Below are positions 32,892 through 45,552 of a stretch of 64,000 nucleotides of DNA, one piece after another (within the stretch, counting starts at the first letter, position 1; each line of letters begins with the position of its first letter). Position numbers and translations under genes: made by a program. The notes beneath the pieces are model-generated. The model ran no database searches. It was given only the letters and a program-made list of their open reading frames with translations, and had not been told where the DNA came from. The DNA lies in contig OZ035997.1 in assembly GCA_964035015.1 (NCBI GenBank), positions 29,546,567 through 29,610,566 of the forward strand. Reading direction: 5' to 3'. This DNA comes from Corallium rubrum. Taxonomy: Eukaryota > Cnidaria > Anthozoa > Scleralcyonacea > Coralliidae.

Positions 32892-33752
32892 GGGTCAGCC
32901 CGTATTTCGCGAGCCCCGACAGCCGCCATTTCCAATCGTGATCAGGCAGGAGGCAGGATGAGAGCTCGCGCCTGATTCTTTCAGGCCAGGTTGAGTGCCA
33001 CTGAGTCGCAAAAACATGAGCTCACAAGCTTCCTATAATTTCCGCGAGTATTTATCAAATCGTTACTTTTCTTTCATTTACACCTAGGGAAAACATGTCC
33101 CCCAAAAAGTACACATGGATTTTATGAATAAACCAATAAATGACAAATATATTCTCTTTTTTGTTTAAAATATCCCTTAAAATTTCATTAAAATTAAACG
33201 GCCATAAAGTCATTAAGATTTGCTCAATTGAGAAACGTATGCGTACTTTATTGCACATAACAATTCTGGTTCTAGTGAAACTTCTTTAGTCAGCAAAACT
33301 TTTAAGTTGGCGGAACTGATTATAGGTTTTTTCTTATCTCAATGACGTCACAATGACGTCACTGTATGACGTCATCAAACGAAAGAACTTCATTCATATA
33401 TACTACGTGCAGAATATCTAGCATTTCTAGCATGGGGATCAAATTAGTGAAGTTCTAGAAGCTCTGTGGTCACTCAAGTTTTCCCTAGCAACGGGTCAAA
33501 ATAAATATGTCTGAACACCCTTAAGCTTGAAAGTGGTTTGATTGTATTCCAGACAATTGCACTCGTCAAGTGGAGACCTTCAGGGTTCAGAATGTTGACA
33601 CAAAGATAATAAAAAGCGGTGCCAGGCGCAATTTTGCATGCTCGCAGTGTTTACAAACCTTTGCAATGGACTGCAAGGACAGAAAGAAATCCTTCAAATT
33701 TGCTGCATCCTGCTGAGATTGAAGAGAAAGACTTCGAGAATGCGAAACATTA

Positions 33753-33933
33753 TTAATCTGGCCTTCATTTTTATCTTGTATATATATTGTTTTTATTCTT
33801 GTAAATGTTTTGACCAACATTTTATATTATGTTATACTCATTTCACTATATATTATAATCCAATTTTGTAAATCCATTGTATTTTTCTAACCTAAGATGG
33901 ATGATTAAAGATTATTATTATTTATTATTAGAT
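33753..33933 (+). mobile_element. 5'-truncated retroposon, copy B
   Basis: Same insertion as 17997-18177, with AATGCGAAACATTA on both sides (33739-33752 and after 33933). Confidence 0.75.
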
Positions 33934-34750
33934 AATGCGAAACATTAATCCGTGAATTTGTTTTGTATTTTTACGTGAATCGTGATTACCTCCATTTTTG
34001 TGTGAACGTGAAAGAGTTTTTGCGATTTTTCGTGACTCGTGAAAGGAATAAATATTTTTACGTGAATGCATTTTGTGAAGGGGTATAGGGGACCCTTTTG
34101 ACAAAAAACATCAAAGAACTGACAAACATATAGGAATTATATGATGTGAGAAAATTCCGAGCCCACTCATCGCGCGCAGCGCGTTGATGCCGAAGCATAT
34201 CGAAAGATAAAAATCTCCCATAGCTACGAACGTTGGTATATATATGATCAGTAGCCGTCGGTGTTGAGCGCATGTTGCAAGACATATGATTTTCTGAACG
34301 TGACCAACATAAAAAGATTAGAAATATATCCAGATTAGAAAAGTCACAACATCGAAATGATACAAAATTAGTACCGTTTTCTTTATCATTTTTGTGATTA
34401 TCAATTATTAAACATGAGTACCACTCACACGTACGTGACGCCTGCAGGCTGTTTAATAAGTTCGGACAAAGTTAACAAATTGATTTCTGACAAAACCACC
34501 AGACGCTGAATGTACATCGCGATATTTGAAGAAAATATGTTATTCTCATGTATAGTATTGATAGTAGAGACACTTTCCAATATCTCGTAGAACTTCGCAG
34601 TTATACAATCCAACGGCACAGTAATATTTTTGCACGGCATTTATACAGGGGCTGCGGAGCTGGGGGGGCAATGGCCCACCCTACTTTTTTTCCGTGATGA
34701 AGTCGTTCTTTATAATGCATGTTCTTGAGATCGGTGAATAGCGCATTGGT

Positions 34751-35014
34751 AGGTGTCTCTGCTATCAATCACTGTTTGTGTTAAATGCAAACGAGCTAGG
34801 GCCCTAGACGTGATACCAACTTGCTGTTATTGATGGTGTTAAGCAAATTCACTCTTTCTAAGTGCTTTTTTACTAGTATATCCATTATTTATTTTACAGT
34901 TTGTAATTATTTTAATTGTAGGGAGCATCGTAATTGGAGAAATCTGTGATGCCAAACACTTGTCATAATTAAGTTTCTTATGTTGGCAGAAGTTTTAATA
35001 AATAAATAAATAAA
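34751..35014 (+). mobile_element. 264-bp insertion with (AATA)n tail, copy B
   Basis: Same insertion as 18995-19258, absent in copies 1 and C. Confidence 0.55.
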
Positions 35015-35250
35015 TCCGTATCGATCTGCACGATGAGTCTGTGAAATCGGAATAGAGTTGTGAAGATTTGAATTGCAGAGTATATGCACAGTCAAAAATT
35101 ATCCAGGCGGCCAACGTAATACATGTAGTGCATGTGGTACGTTTGCGAACTTGGTGTAATATACTAATAACAGACGTTTGGTAGACGTTTGTCAAGCTCA
35201 TTGTGAAAGACGTTGGTCATTACTCAGAAAAGGTTTCTGAGCCCCAGCTA

Positions 35251-36391
35251 TTTTCAAAATTGGATGTGTAGTCAATTTTAAAGTGGCCTTCCGACAATTG
35301 GAGACGAGTCAAATAATGGGATAAAAATAGACTCTGCTCTATTGATTTGGATCGTACGCACGTATGAACAAGCATCCAATTAACCCTTTCGTGCGCATTG
35401 TTGTTGTCGAACAACTTTATTATTTTATTCTGTCTAACACCAGACTATTTTACTGTCTAACACCAGACTATTTTACTGTCTAACACCAGACTATTTTACT
35501 GTCTAACACCAGACTATTTTACTGTCTAACACCAGACTATTTTACTGTCTAACACCAGACTATTTTACTGTCTAACACCAGACTATTTTACTCTGTCTAA
35601 CACAAGACTATTTTACTGTCTAACACCAGACTATTTTACTGTCTAACACCAGACTATTTTACTGTCTAACACAAGACTATTTTACTGTCTAACACAAAAC
35701 TATTTTACTGTCTAACACAAGACTATTTTACTGTCTAACACAAGACTATTTTACTCTGTCTAACACAAGACTATTTTACTCTGTCTAACACCAGACTATT
35801 TTACTGTCTAACACCAGACTATTTTACTGTCTAACACCAGACTATTTTACTGTCTAACACAAGACTATTTTACTGTCTAACACCAGACTATTTTACTGTC
35901 TAACACAAGACTATTTTACTGTCTAACACCAGACTATTTTACTCTGTCTAACACAAGACTATTTTACTGTCTAACACCAGACTATCTTACTGTCAGACTA
36001 TTTTACTCAGTCTATAACACCAGATTATTTTACTCAGTCTATAACGCCAGACTATTTTACTCTGTCTTACACCAGACTATTTTACTAAGTCTATAACACC
36101 AGACTATTTTACTCTGTCTTACACCAGACTATTTTACTCAGTCTATAACACCAGACTATTTTACTCTGTCTTACACCAGACTATTTTACTAAGTCTATAA
36201 CACCAGACTATTTTACCGTCTAACACCAGACTATTTTACTCTGTCTAACACCAGACTATTTAACTCTGTCTAACACCAGACTATTTTACTCGGTCTAACA
36301 CCAAGACTACTTTACTCTGTCTAACACCAGACTATTTTACTCGGTCTGACACCAGACTATTTTACTCTGTCTAACATCAGACTATTTTACT
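35251..36391 (+). repeat. spacer U and 23-bp satellite array, copy B
   Basis: U at 35251-35429, then about 40 monomers to 36391. Monomer variants (AACACAAGAC, CAGTCTATAACACC, CTGTCTTACACC) occur in local runs, as expected from stepwise local duplication. Confidence 0.95.
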
Positions 36392-37885
36392 TGTCAAAGC
36401 CAAAGGGAGACGTCTTGATTAAATGAGGTTATGCAATAACCAAAGGTTAACAGCTAGGTAACCGCGCGTGGTGCAAGCTTCGGGTCAGCGGCAATGAAGA
36501 CTGGCACAAATTGCGCTTCGTCATTGCCACGTTAACGGGCTAGCAGTCCGACGCAGTGTTGGAGTCAGAGGAAATAAGATATTGCCAGACGCAAGCAAAT
36601 AGAGCGAGTCCAGGTTTACAAATATAACATTGCAGATAGTGAGATAAGAAAGAAATTTATGAATGACAACTCCTCAGAACGAAGTGATCCCTACCATGCA
36701 AGTATCAATTGAATTCTGCGTCACTGGGCCAAGTGGTAGTGCAAGCAGTGGCTCAAGCGATTAGACCGAAAGCAGGCCATAACAGCCGGCTCCGACTCTT
36801 GTCGCTTTTTGAAGCGATTGAAGAAGCATTCTCCCGGTTACCACATCAGGACAATCAAGTATTAAAGTACTGAGGCCAAGCCCAGCGAACAGCAATCAAG
36901 GTAATGTTAAATATTCTCTATCTTTCTTCGTGTGGCAAATACTTCGGCTACTTTCGGGACAGAGGTAAGACAAAACCAGGGACTAACAAAGCGGTGTCGG
37001 AGATACCCCCACAGAAAAAAAACGTAGGAAGGGGGGCCTTAAAAGAAAGTAAGACATTGCGCAAAGAGAAGTAGAAAAGCGCCAGAGGCTGAGCACAAAG
37101 GTCACACACCATGCGGTTACTTCCCCATGGGCCAAATGCGCTAATCGACACAAATTTTATCAAGTTATTTGAGGAGTATGTGGGAATACCCAAGAAAGAA
37201 ATGTCGTGTTTTGTCTGTTTTCGTTGCGATAAACGAAGATACTCTGTAGCCATGATCTGCTACGATCGGTGTGATAGCATGGCGGCGACTTACACGTAAG
37301 CGAAATCGCAAAGAATCAACAGCAAAGAAAAACTCAGCACACGACACTGGGAACAGACCCAGGCCGAGAATAAGCGCTGTGCATTATTCGGGAGGAATAC
37401 GTGTTCCCGTTTTGGCTTGAGCTTAGCTGTTAGAGCGGAACCATTTGTTACTGCGTAATAAGATATAATGTGGTTGAGTTAACATTGTATAAAGAAGTGT
37501 CAATTGACAAATTCCAAGTGTCACTTTTTACCTAAGTTATTTTTACCTAAGTTAATCACGTAAACAGTTTTCTGTTCTCTACAGGACTGTCCGGTTTTAA
37601 TCACTGGTTTGACGTCGGTTACAAATCCGATTATCACTATATAGTATAGTGACATCTTACCAGGGGGCAAGGAAGAGAAAAACGCTTAGCTCGTGAGTTA
37701 GTTCAAGTTACAGGCAGTAACTAACCTTGGGACACGTGGCGCGCTTATGAGTTATGGACAAGCCCTGGAAGGAAATTTGTAGGTTACGGACAAACCATTG
37801 GAATGCCTTTCCCTAGCCTGAAATTACCGCATACTCGGGCTGTATACAGGTCGAATTATCTGGGCAGGCATCCAAAGGGTCTGGA
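36392..37885. other. no gene recognised
   Basis: Unique sequence of more even base composition than its surroundings. The open stretch 37111-37299 has CxxC-like pairs (CFVCFRC) but no recognisable domain. AGCAATCAAG|GTAATG near 36900 resembles a splice donor, so an untranslated exon cannot be excluded. Confidence 0.4.
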
Positions 37886-38181
<296 letters not shown>

Positions 38182-38221
38182 GCTTAGCTTTCGTGTTCCT
38201 ATCTGACGTGGGTGAACCCAG

Positions 38222-38669
38222 CATGAGAGCTTTTGCTTGGTGCAATGCCAGTATGAGTGCTTTTGCTTAGTGCAATGCCAGTGTGAGTGTTTTGCTTAGT
38301 GCAATGCCAGTATGAGTGATTTTTCTCAAGTGCAATGCCAGTATGAGTGCTTTTGCTTAGTGCAATGCCAGTATGAGTGCTGCTGCTTAGTGCAATGCCA
38401 GTATGAGTGCTTTTGCTTAGTGCAATGCCAGTATGAGTGCTGTTGCTTAGTGCAATGCCAGTATGAGTGCTGCTGCTTAGTGCAATGCCAGTATGAGTGC
38501 TGTTGCTTAGTGCAATGCCAGTATGAGTGCTTTTGCTTAGTGCAATATGCCAGTATGAGTGCTTTTGCTTAGTGCAATACCAGTATGAGTGCTGTTGCTT
38601 AGTGCAATGCCAGTATGAGTGCTGTTTCTTTGTGCAATGCCAGTATGAGTGCTGCTGCTTAGTGCAATC
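38222..38669 (+). repeat. 30-bp minisatellite (GCTTAGTGCAATGCCAGTAT...)
   Basis: About 15 units of TTTTGCTTAGTGCAATGCCA + GTATGAGTGC, alternating TTTTG, TGCTG and TGTTG variants. One isolated unit appears at 45387-45415 inside the 46-bp array. Both repeats share TATGAGTG...TGCT, so they may be related. Confidence 0.96.
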
Positions 38670-38670
38670 A

Positions 38671-39731
38671 CATTACCAGAAATTTGGGACAAGATGGCGT
38701 CGCGCGGGCGTATATAGACCATTAAACATGGCGGCCAAATCGTATAAGGAACAATTCAGTAAAATCGTAAATTTTAAAGTTTCTCCTACTAGGGACATAG
38801 ACCTCTCGATTGCGGAGCTCGATTCCTGTAAAGAGTTAAGTAAGGAAACATTATAACAAAAACGGTTCGCTTACCGAAATACACAGCCGGTTCCTAACAT
38901 CGATTTATTTACGCTGCTTATTTGACTCATTCTGTTATGTAAGCCATAGTAATCCTGCTAAACATGCGATACAAATCTGCCAAATACACCACTTTCCTTG
39001 CGAACGATGCAAACTGCGGAGCTTGCTGTGTGTTTAGCAATGTTCGAACTGCTAATATAACTCGTAACTCGTATCTAACAACATTGCGGTTCCCAAAGCC
39101 TTTCAATTTTCTTGGTTTTATAGTGTGTTTGAGCATGCAATACACCAAATCGTAGTTTCATTTAGGCCCACATGCAAATTAGTTTCCTTTTCAATTTGGG
39201 CCCCTATGCAAATTACATCGTCTCTAATAACGCATAACGGGAAGATAACATAGACTGGGACTGTTTTTTCATGTTTTGAGTTCATTATTTTTAGACACTA
39301 CGTTTAGGATTATTGTCAAGGATAATTGATAAGCAAATTTTATCCTTATAGAATACCTAAGCATTAAAAAGTTTCTGAAATCAGAAATGTTATGTTTACT
39401 ACGGCTGCATGCTTCAGCCTCAAGTTATAAACGAACTATGTTTCATCCCTACTCAGATTGTATGCACAGTCGAAACTCCGATTTCGTCTATCAGCAGGAG
39501 GCCGTTATGTCTAAACGTGGAGTTGAGCTGCGAGAAGGACAAATGACGAAGTCACGGAGGTCTCTTCTCTTTCGAGCAGCCTGCGACTATGTTTGTTTAC
39601 TTTGAAAGCAGAGAGGATCTTTGTTCGAAGCAGCCGTTTGCATTTTCGCAAAATATATACTGTATTCATTATCATGGGAGTAACCGCTGGCTACGAACGC
39701 GGACGCAAAATGTCCCGAATTTCTTGTAAAG
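38671..39731. mobile_element. 1.06-kb element with TTACCAGAAATTTGGGACA ends
   Basis: Left end CATTACCAGAAATTTGGGAC; right end is the inverse with a few changes (TGTCCCGAATTTCTTGTAA). It lies at the boundary between the 30-bp and 46-bp arrays. A segment (39138-39288) recurs inverted at 57812-57962. No recognised protein; duplication not identifiable. Confidence 0.6.
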
Positions 39732-39868
39732 GTAGTACGCCATTTTAGCAGCACTCGTAGCGAGTAGTGGGCAGCACCGTAGTACGCCATTTAGCAACAC
39801 TCATAGCGAGTAGTGGGTAGCACCGTATAGTACGCCATTTAGCAACACTCATAGCGGGTAGTAGGCAG
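39732..39868 (+). repeat. 46-bp minisatellite, segment 1
   Basis: About three units of GTAGTACGCCATTTAGCAAC + ACTCATAGCGAGTAGTGGGC + AGCACC. The final five bases, GGCAG, are the left target duplication of the gypsy element. Confidence 0.95.
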
Positions 39869-40010
39869 TGTCAGATAATTCATTATAATTTATACATCAT
39901 CCGGGACTTACCCCGTAACGTATATAAATACATGTAAGAAAAAGATTAGGGATTTTTTGGTAAGGATTTATTAAAGTATTAAATTTCGATTCGTACTTCA
40001 TACGTTTACA
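39869..40010 (+). repeat. gypsy 5' LTR
   Basis: 142 bp, begins TG and ends CA. Contains GTATATAAATA near 39926, a TATA-like box. Very short for an LTR, which fits some compact gypsy lineages. Confidence 0.95.
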
Positions 40011-40144
40011 TGGTGTCAGGTGTGGGGTTTGCTGATGTTCTGACAAGTTGACAACCATAGTACAACAATCTATTCAATACACTGGTGTAAGCGAAAGAGT
40101 GAACTTACAACTACATTAAAACGCTTTGAACAAGCGAATAGGAC

Positions 40145-42695
40145 ATGGCGACGAGTGCCTCGGCCTCGTTCATCGACAAGGGACCGTCAATGGATTGGAG
40201 CGCTAATGACAACATATATAGCCGCATGGAAACAAAGATGTGAACTATTATTTACTGGCCCCATGGCGAAGATGGGAGAGGAAACAAAGTGCAAACACCT
40301 ACTGTACTGGTCTGGAGAACGTGGAATAGAGCTCTTTAACAGCTGGGACCTAGGAACAAAGGGACAGAAAAAGCTAGAAAACTACTGGGAAAATTTTGAA
40401 AGCTACGTAAAGCCTCACTCAAACGAGTTGATCGCAGTTTGGGAGCTGCACAACCTTCGTCAAGGTACGTTATCTTTAGAAGAATTTATTGCTAAGCTCA
40501 GAATTCTCGTTAAGGAAGCTAATTATCCAGAAGATCATTATGATCGATTTTTGAGAGACTTCCTTGTCCTTGGAATGAATTCTGACCGTGTCAGAAAAGA
40601 ATGTTGCAAAGAAGGAAACGCACTCACTTTTAACAAAGCCCGACAAATGGCAAAGACCGAGGAGTCAGCAGACAAACAACTCCAGTTGATGAACACTGAA
40701 GTACACCCCATCAATTCAAACAAAAGATTTCAGAACCAAAGAAACCAGCCTAGAAACAACCCAGGGGCCAACTCAAGCAAAGTTCAACACTGCAGAAATT
40801 GTGGCTGGGGTCCCCACTCTCGAGAACAGTGTCCGGCAAGAAACGCAACATGTCATTACTGCCAAAAGGTTGGACACCTAGCTAAGGTGTGTCTGTCAAG
40901 GCTGAGAAATAAGAATGTGCATGAAATTGTAGTTGGTAATGATAACTTGAACCAATCCGAACCACAGCCACCCCAAGTACCAGGTGACCATGTGTTTCTA
41001 GGCCCAATAGAAGCAACACCTCTGCCTACAAATGTACATACTATCTCATGCAAGGAAAAGGCTATGCTAGAAGTTTCTTTGGCATTGAGTCCAGAAGAAA
41101 AACAAACATATGCCCTTTGTAAAATAGACTCAGGCGCAGACACAAACATTATACCCAAGTCCTTATTCCACCAGCTAAGCCATGGAAAACATGAGTTAAA
41201 ACAACCTACAATGAAGTTAACAGCATATGGTGGGACCGATATACCAAACCTGGGTTCTTGCCATGTCTATGCGAAGGTTCCAAACAACCCCAGTTCCAAG
41301 GTAATCCAAGCACAGGTTGTTGATGTCCATGGGCCTGCAATAATTGGTAATACCTCAGCACAGGCTCTTAATCTCTTAAAGCTAAATTGGGTCATCGAAG
41401 CTGAAAGCAACACTGGCAGTACTAGTCTACCAGTCACCCACCCAGTCAAGCAAGACCTGAACACATCATCCAGTCCACAGAAAGTCAAGCTTGTTGACGT
41501 ACAAGGTAAGCAGCACCCTTTTCCCCTGACAAAAGATTACCTTTTGAAAGAATATCGAGATATTTTCACTGGAATTGGTTGCTTTCCAGGAGCTCCATAC
41601 CACATCGAAACAGTTCAAGATGCCATTCCTATCCAACATGCCCCAAGACAAGTACCGGTTCAATTACAGCCAACCTACATAGAAGAGTTAAATAAGTTGG
41701 TGGAATCTGGAATCCTAAGTGAAGTGCAAAATGAGTACACCCCATGGGTCAACTCAACTGTGGTTACAAGGAAACCCAATGGATCAATACGCCTATGCCT
41801 AGATCCCCGTGACCTCAACAAAGCCATCAAGCGCAACCCTTATTATGTCAGAACTATAGACGATGTGATACCAAAGGTTAGTGGTGCAACTCACTTCAGT
41901 ATTTTAGATACACGTAGTGGTTTCTGGCAAGTCGAGCTTGACGATGAAAGCAGTCGGCTATGCACCTTCAGCACCACATGGGGCAAATACAGATGGAAAA
42001 GACTCCCTTTTGGCCTCACCTGTAGTGGAGACATATTCCAAAAGAAGATGGACACCACCTTTGGAAAACTGAATGGCCTGAGTGGAATCGCTGATGATAC
42101 TTTCATCTATGGCAAGAGTGAGGCTACACATGATCAACACATACTTGACGTCTTGGACACAGCAAGAGAGAACAATGTAAGGTTCAACCCAGATAAGTTC
42201 CAGTTCAGAGTTGAAGAAACATCATTCTTTGGGTTTACATGGACCCCTGGTGGGATCAGACCGGATGGTCACAAGATCAAAGCAATCAGAGATATGCCAC
42301 AGCCAAAGAACATGGTGGAACTGCAGTCCTTCTTGGGCATGGTAAACTACCTGAATAGATTCTCTCCAATCCTGGCCCAAACATCATTGCCTCTACGACA
42401 GTTAATGAAGAAAGATGTACCATTCACCTGGCAACCTGAACAGCAGCAAGCGTTTCAGTCTGTCAAGCAAGTGATTACCGAAGCTCCAGTTCTTGCCTAT
42501 TGTGATGCTGAGAAGAAAAACTTGATCCAATCGGACGCCAGCATGAAAGGAATTGGATGTGTATTGATACAAGAAGGCAGACCTGTATGTTATGCAAGCC
42601 GCTCACTCACTGAAACTGAGTCGCGATACAGTAACACAGAGAGTGAGCTGTTCGCTGCCAGTTGGCAAGAAGGTGGTTATCGAAACAGACCATAA
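40145..42695 (+). pseudogene. gypsy gag-protease-RT-RNase H (frameshifted)
   Basis: A likely gag start, ATG at 40145 (MATSASASFIDKGPSMDWS), is one frame off from the main 846-residue frame; a one-base change near 40228 separates them. In the main frame: gag capsid-like region to about residue 190; two CCHC knuckles at about 213-250; protease DSGA at 325-328; RT with LDTRSGFWQ near 583 and ADD at 646-648; RNase H opening with QSDASMKGIG. At about 42655 some 35-40 bases appear missing after SELFAA, shifting the frame. Gag and pol in one frame without a stop is usual in this type of element. Confidence 0.9.
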
Positions 42696-44248
42696 ACCCC
42701 TTGAAAGTATATGGAAGAAGAGTATAACAAGTGCATCACCACGCCTACAGAGGCTTCTCCTGAAAATGTCAAAGTACAACGTAGAGCTGCGATATATCCA
42801 AGGGAAGACCAACGTTATAGCTGATGCCCTCTCCAGAGTTAGCTGTATGGAACCTCCTGCAGATGACAATGAAGTGCGAAGTCAACGCAATTACAAGCAT
42901 TCTGCCAGCAAGCCCCGCCAGATTAGACGAAATACGCAAGTACACAAAACAAGATGTTATACTCAATCATCTGAAAGAAATCATACACCATGGTTGGCCA
43001 GAGTATCCAAATGAGTGCCCTCCAGACCTGAAAGAATTCTGGAATTTCAAAGAAGACCTAAGCGTTGAAAACGGACTGGTTCTAAAAGGACACCGAATCA
43101 TCATCCCAAGCGAATTACGTGCACAGATGCTCCAGATTGTACATTATGGCCATATGGGGAGCGAGAAGTGTCTGCTGAAAGCAAAGGACTGTTTGTTCTG
43201 GCCAGGGATCTCAAAAGACATCAAGGACATGGCTGCCAGCTGCGCCACTTGCATGCAGCACTCCAAGCAACAGCCAAAAGAACCACTACGACCACACACG
43301 GTACCCACCTTTCCATGGCAGAAACTGGGCACAGACCTGTTTGACTACCAAGGCGCACAGTATCTACTAGTGGCCGACTACTACAGTAAGTATCCAGTCC
43401 TGAGAAAGCTGAACTCAATTACATCAGCTGCCGCAATAAATCACCTGAAGTCAATCTTCGCAGAGCATGGAATACCAGAAACCTTGGTCTCTGACAATGG
43501 CCCGCAGTACAGCAGTCGAGAGTTTGCAGCCTTCTGCAACCAGTGGGGTATTGAACATGTTACCAGCTCACCTCTGTATCCCCAAAGCAACGGGTTTATA
43601 GAGAGGATGGTTCAGACAGTGAAGAACCTACTACGCAAGTCAGAAGCTTCTGGACAGGACCCGTATCTTGCACTACTAACGTACCGCACAACACCTGTGG
43701 ACAGCAACTTACCGTCACCAGCTAAGCTACTGAACCAGAGGAACTACCGCACGCAATTACCCTGCAGTGGAAGACTACAACGTTCTCAAGCCAGGGAAGA
43801 TAACCAAGAACAGCTACAGTATCGCCAAGATGTTCAGAAACAGCAGTATGATGGGAAGTCTTCACGTACGCTGCCCAGACTGGTGCCAGACCAACAAGTG
43901 ACCGTCTTCCAACCCCGAAACAAGATATGGGTTCCAGGAAGAGTAATGGAAGAATCTGATAAGCCTATCTCCTACATCGTCGAGACACCCAATGGATCCA
44001 AGCTAAGGCGTAACAGAATACACCTTAAACTCACAGGCCAAGAGAAAGTACAACAAACAGATCAATTGATGAGCAACCAAGACAGCCCTGTCTCTGAATT
44101 CTGCTTCCAAGAAGGAGCACATACTGTGGAATTGGAAATAGCACAACCAACCCGCAAACTGGAAACAATGACGAACGAAAAAAGAAATTACCTTCCAACA
44201 ACCTGGAGTGGCCGTGTTGTAAAGAAGCCAAATAGACTGGACTTATAA
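42670..44248 (+). pseudogene. gypsy RNase H tail and integrase (frameshifted, core intact)
   Basis: The RNase H tail (VIETDHKPLESIWKK ... IADALSRV) is read in one frame to about 42870. A frameshift then leads into a 474-residue frame that holds the whole integrase: HHCC zinc-binding region (HYGHMG ... CATC, about residues 107-143) and the D171, D224, E260 catalytic triad with 35 residues between the last two. A basic C-terminal region ends at 44248. All three acidic residues are present, so this part decayed little. Confidence 0.9.
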
Positions 44249-44356
44249 ATCTTATAAACTATAAATAGAACAACATTTAGAGTGTATAGAGTTTGGTATG
44301 TTATACCATCAAGATTATATATTACATAACTTGACATCTGTGTTTTAGGGAGGAGA

Positions 44357-44498
44357 TGTCAGATAATTCATTATAATTTATACATCATCCGGGACTTACC
44401 CCGTAACGTATATAAGTACATGTAAGAAAAAGATTAGGGACTTTTTGGTAAGGATTTATTAAAGTATTAAATATCGAATCGTACTTCATACTTTTACA
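44357..44498 (+). repeat. gypsy 3' LTR
   Basis: Differs from the 5' LTR at five of 142 positions. Preceded by the polypurine tract AGGGAGGAGA. Confidence 0.95.
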
Positions 44499-45552
44499 GG
44501 CAGCACCATAGTACGCCATTTTAGCAACCCTCATAGCGAGTAGTGGGCAGCACCATAGTACGCCATTTTAGCAACCCTCATAGCTAGTAGTAGGCTGCAC
44601 CGTAGTACGCCATTTAGCAACACTCATAGCTAGTAGTGGGCAGCACCATAGTACGCCATTTTAGCAACCCTCATAGCTAGTAGTAGGCAGCACCATAGTA
44701 CGCCATTTTAGCAACCCTCATAGCGAGTAGTGGGCAGCACCATAGTACGCCATTTTAGCAACCCTCATAGCGAGTAGTGGGCAGCACCGTAGTACGCCAT
44801 TTAGCAACACTCATAGCGAGTAGTGGGCAGCACCGTAGTACGCCATTTAGCAACACTCATAGCGGGTAGTGGGCAGCACCGTAGTACGCCATTTAGCAAC
44901 ACTCATAGCGGGTAGTGGGCAGCACCGTAGTACGCCATTTAGCAACACTCATAGCGGGTAGTGGGCAGCACCGTAGTACGCCATTTAGCAACACTCATAG
45001 CGGGTAGTGGGCAGCACCGTAGTACGCCATTTAGCAACACTCATAGCTAGTAGTAGGCAGCACCGTAGTACGCCATTTAGCAACACTCATAGCGAGTAGT
45101 GGGCAGCACCGTAGTACGCCATTTAGCAACACTCATAGCGGGTAGTGGGCAGCACCGTAGTACGCCATTTAGCAACACTCATAGCGAGTAGTGGGCAGCA
45201 CCGTAGTACGCCATTTTAGCAACACTCATAGCGAGTAGTGGGCAGCACCGTAGTACGCCATTTTAGCAACACACATAGCGAGTAGTGGGCAGCACCGTAG
45301 TACGCCATTTTTAGCAACACTCATAGCTAGTAGTTGGCAGCACCGTAGTACGCCATTTAGCAACACACATAGCGAGTAGTGGACAGCAATGCCAGTGCGA
45401 GTACTTTTGCTAAAAATAGCGTACTACGGGCCTGCCCACTACTCGCTATGTGTGTTGCTAAAATGGCGTACTACGGTGCTGCCCACTACTAGCTATGAGT
45501 GTTGCTAAAAATGGCGTACTACAGTGCTGCCCACTACTCGCTATGAGTGTTG
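44499..45552. repeat. 46-bp minisatellite, segment 2, with orientation switch
   Basis: About 19 forward units to 45385, then one 30-bp-type unit (GCAATGCCAGTGCGAGTACT), then about three units in reverse. The flanks of the switch, TAGCAACACACATAGCGAGT and its inverse, form a palindrome centred near 45410. Confidence 0.93.

Larger units (their letters stand above)
30938..34098. mobile_element. 3.16-kb element with GGGTCCCC ends, in copy B
   Basis: Same element as 14889-18342, flanked by TGAC (30934-30937, 34099-34102). It lacks the 519-bp MITE and has a different 215-bp MITE at 32677. After subtracting these, the two copies differ in length by about 10 bp. No transposase recognised. Confidence 0.75.
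30686..36391 (+). repeat. repeat family X, copy B
   Basis: Continues from AACGTTTAATGCTTAAATAT at the palindromic element's right flank, so it is also the immediate continuation of copy A. Native segments: 30686-30937, 34099-34750 and 35015-36391. Nearly identical to copy A over about 5 kb (single-base differences only), including the same GGGTCCCC element, hairpin MITE and retroposon. The array ends at 36391 in TTGTCAAAGCCAAAGGGAGA, where homology to copy A's right segment stops after about 30 bp. Confidence 0.9.
39869..44498 (+). mobile_element. Ty3/gypsy LTR retrotransposon, structurally complete
   Basis: 4630 bp with 142-bp LTRs (TGTCAGATAATTC ... TTTTACA), flanked by GGCAG (39864-39868, 44499-44503) within the 46-bp minisatellite. 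A putative primer-binding site, TGGTGTCAGG, starts one base after the 5' LTR end, and a purine-rich tract AGGGAGGAGA directly precedes the 3' LTR. The LTRs differ at five positions, so the insertion is not brand new. Order gag, protease, RT, RNase H, integrase defines Ty3/gypsy. Frameshifts interrupt the coding region. Confidence 0.97.
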
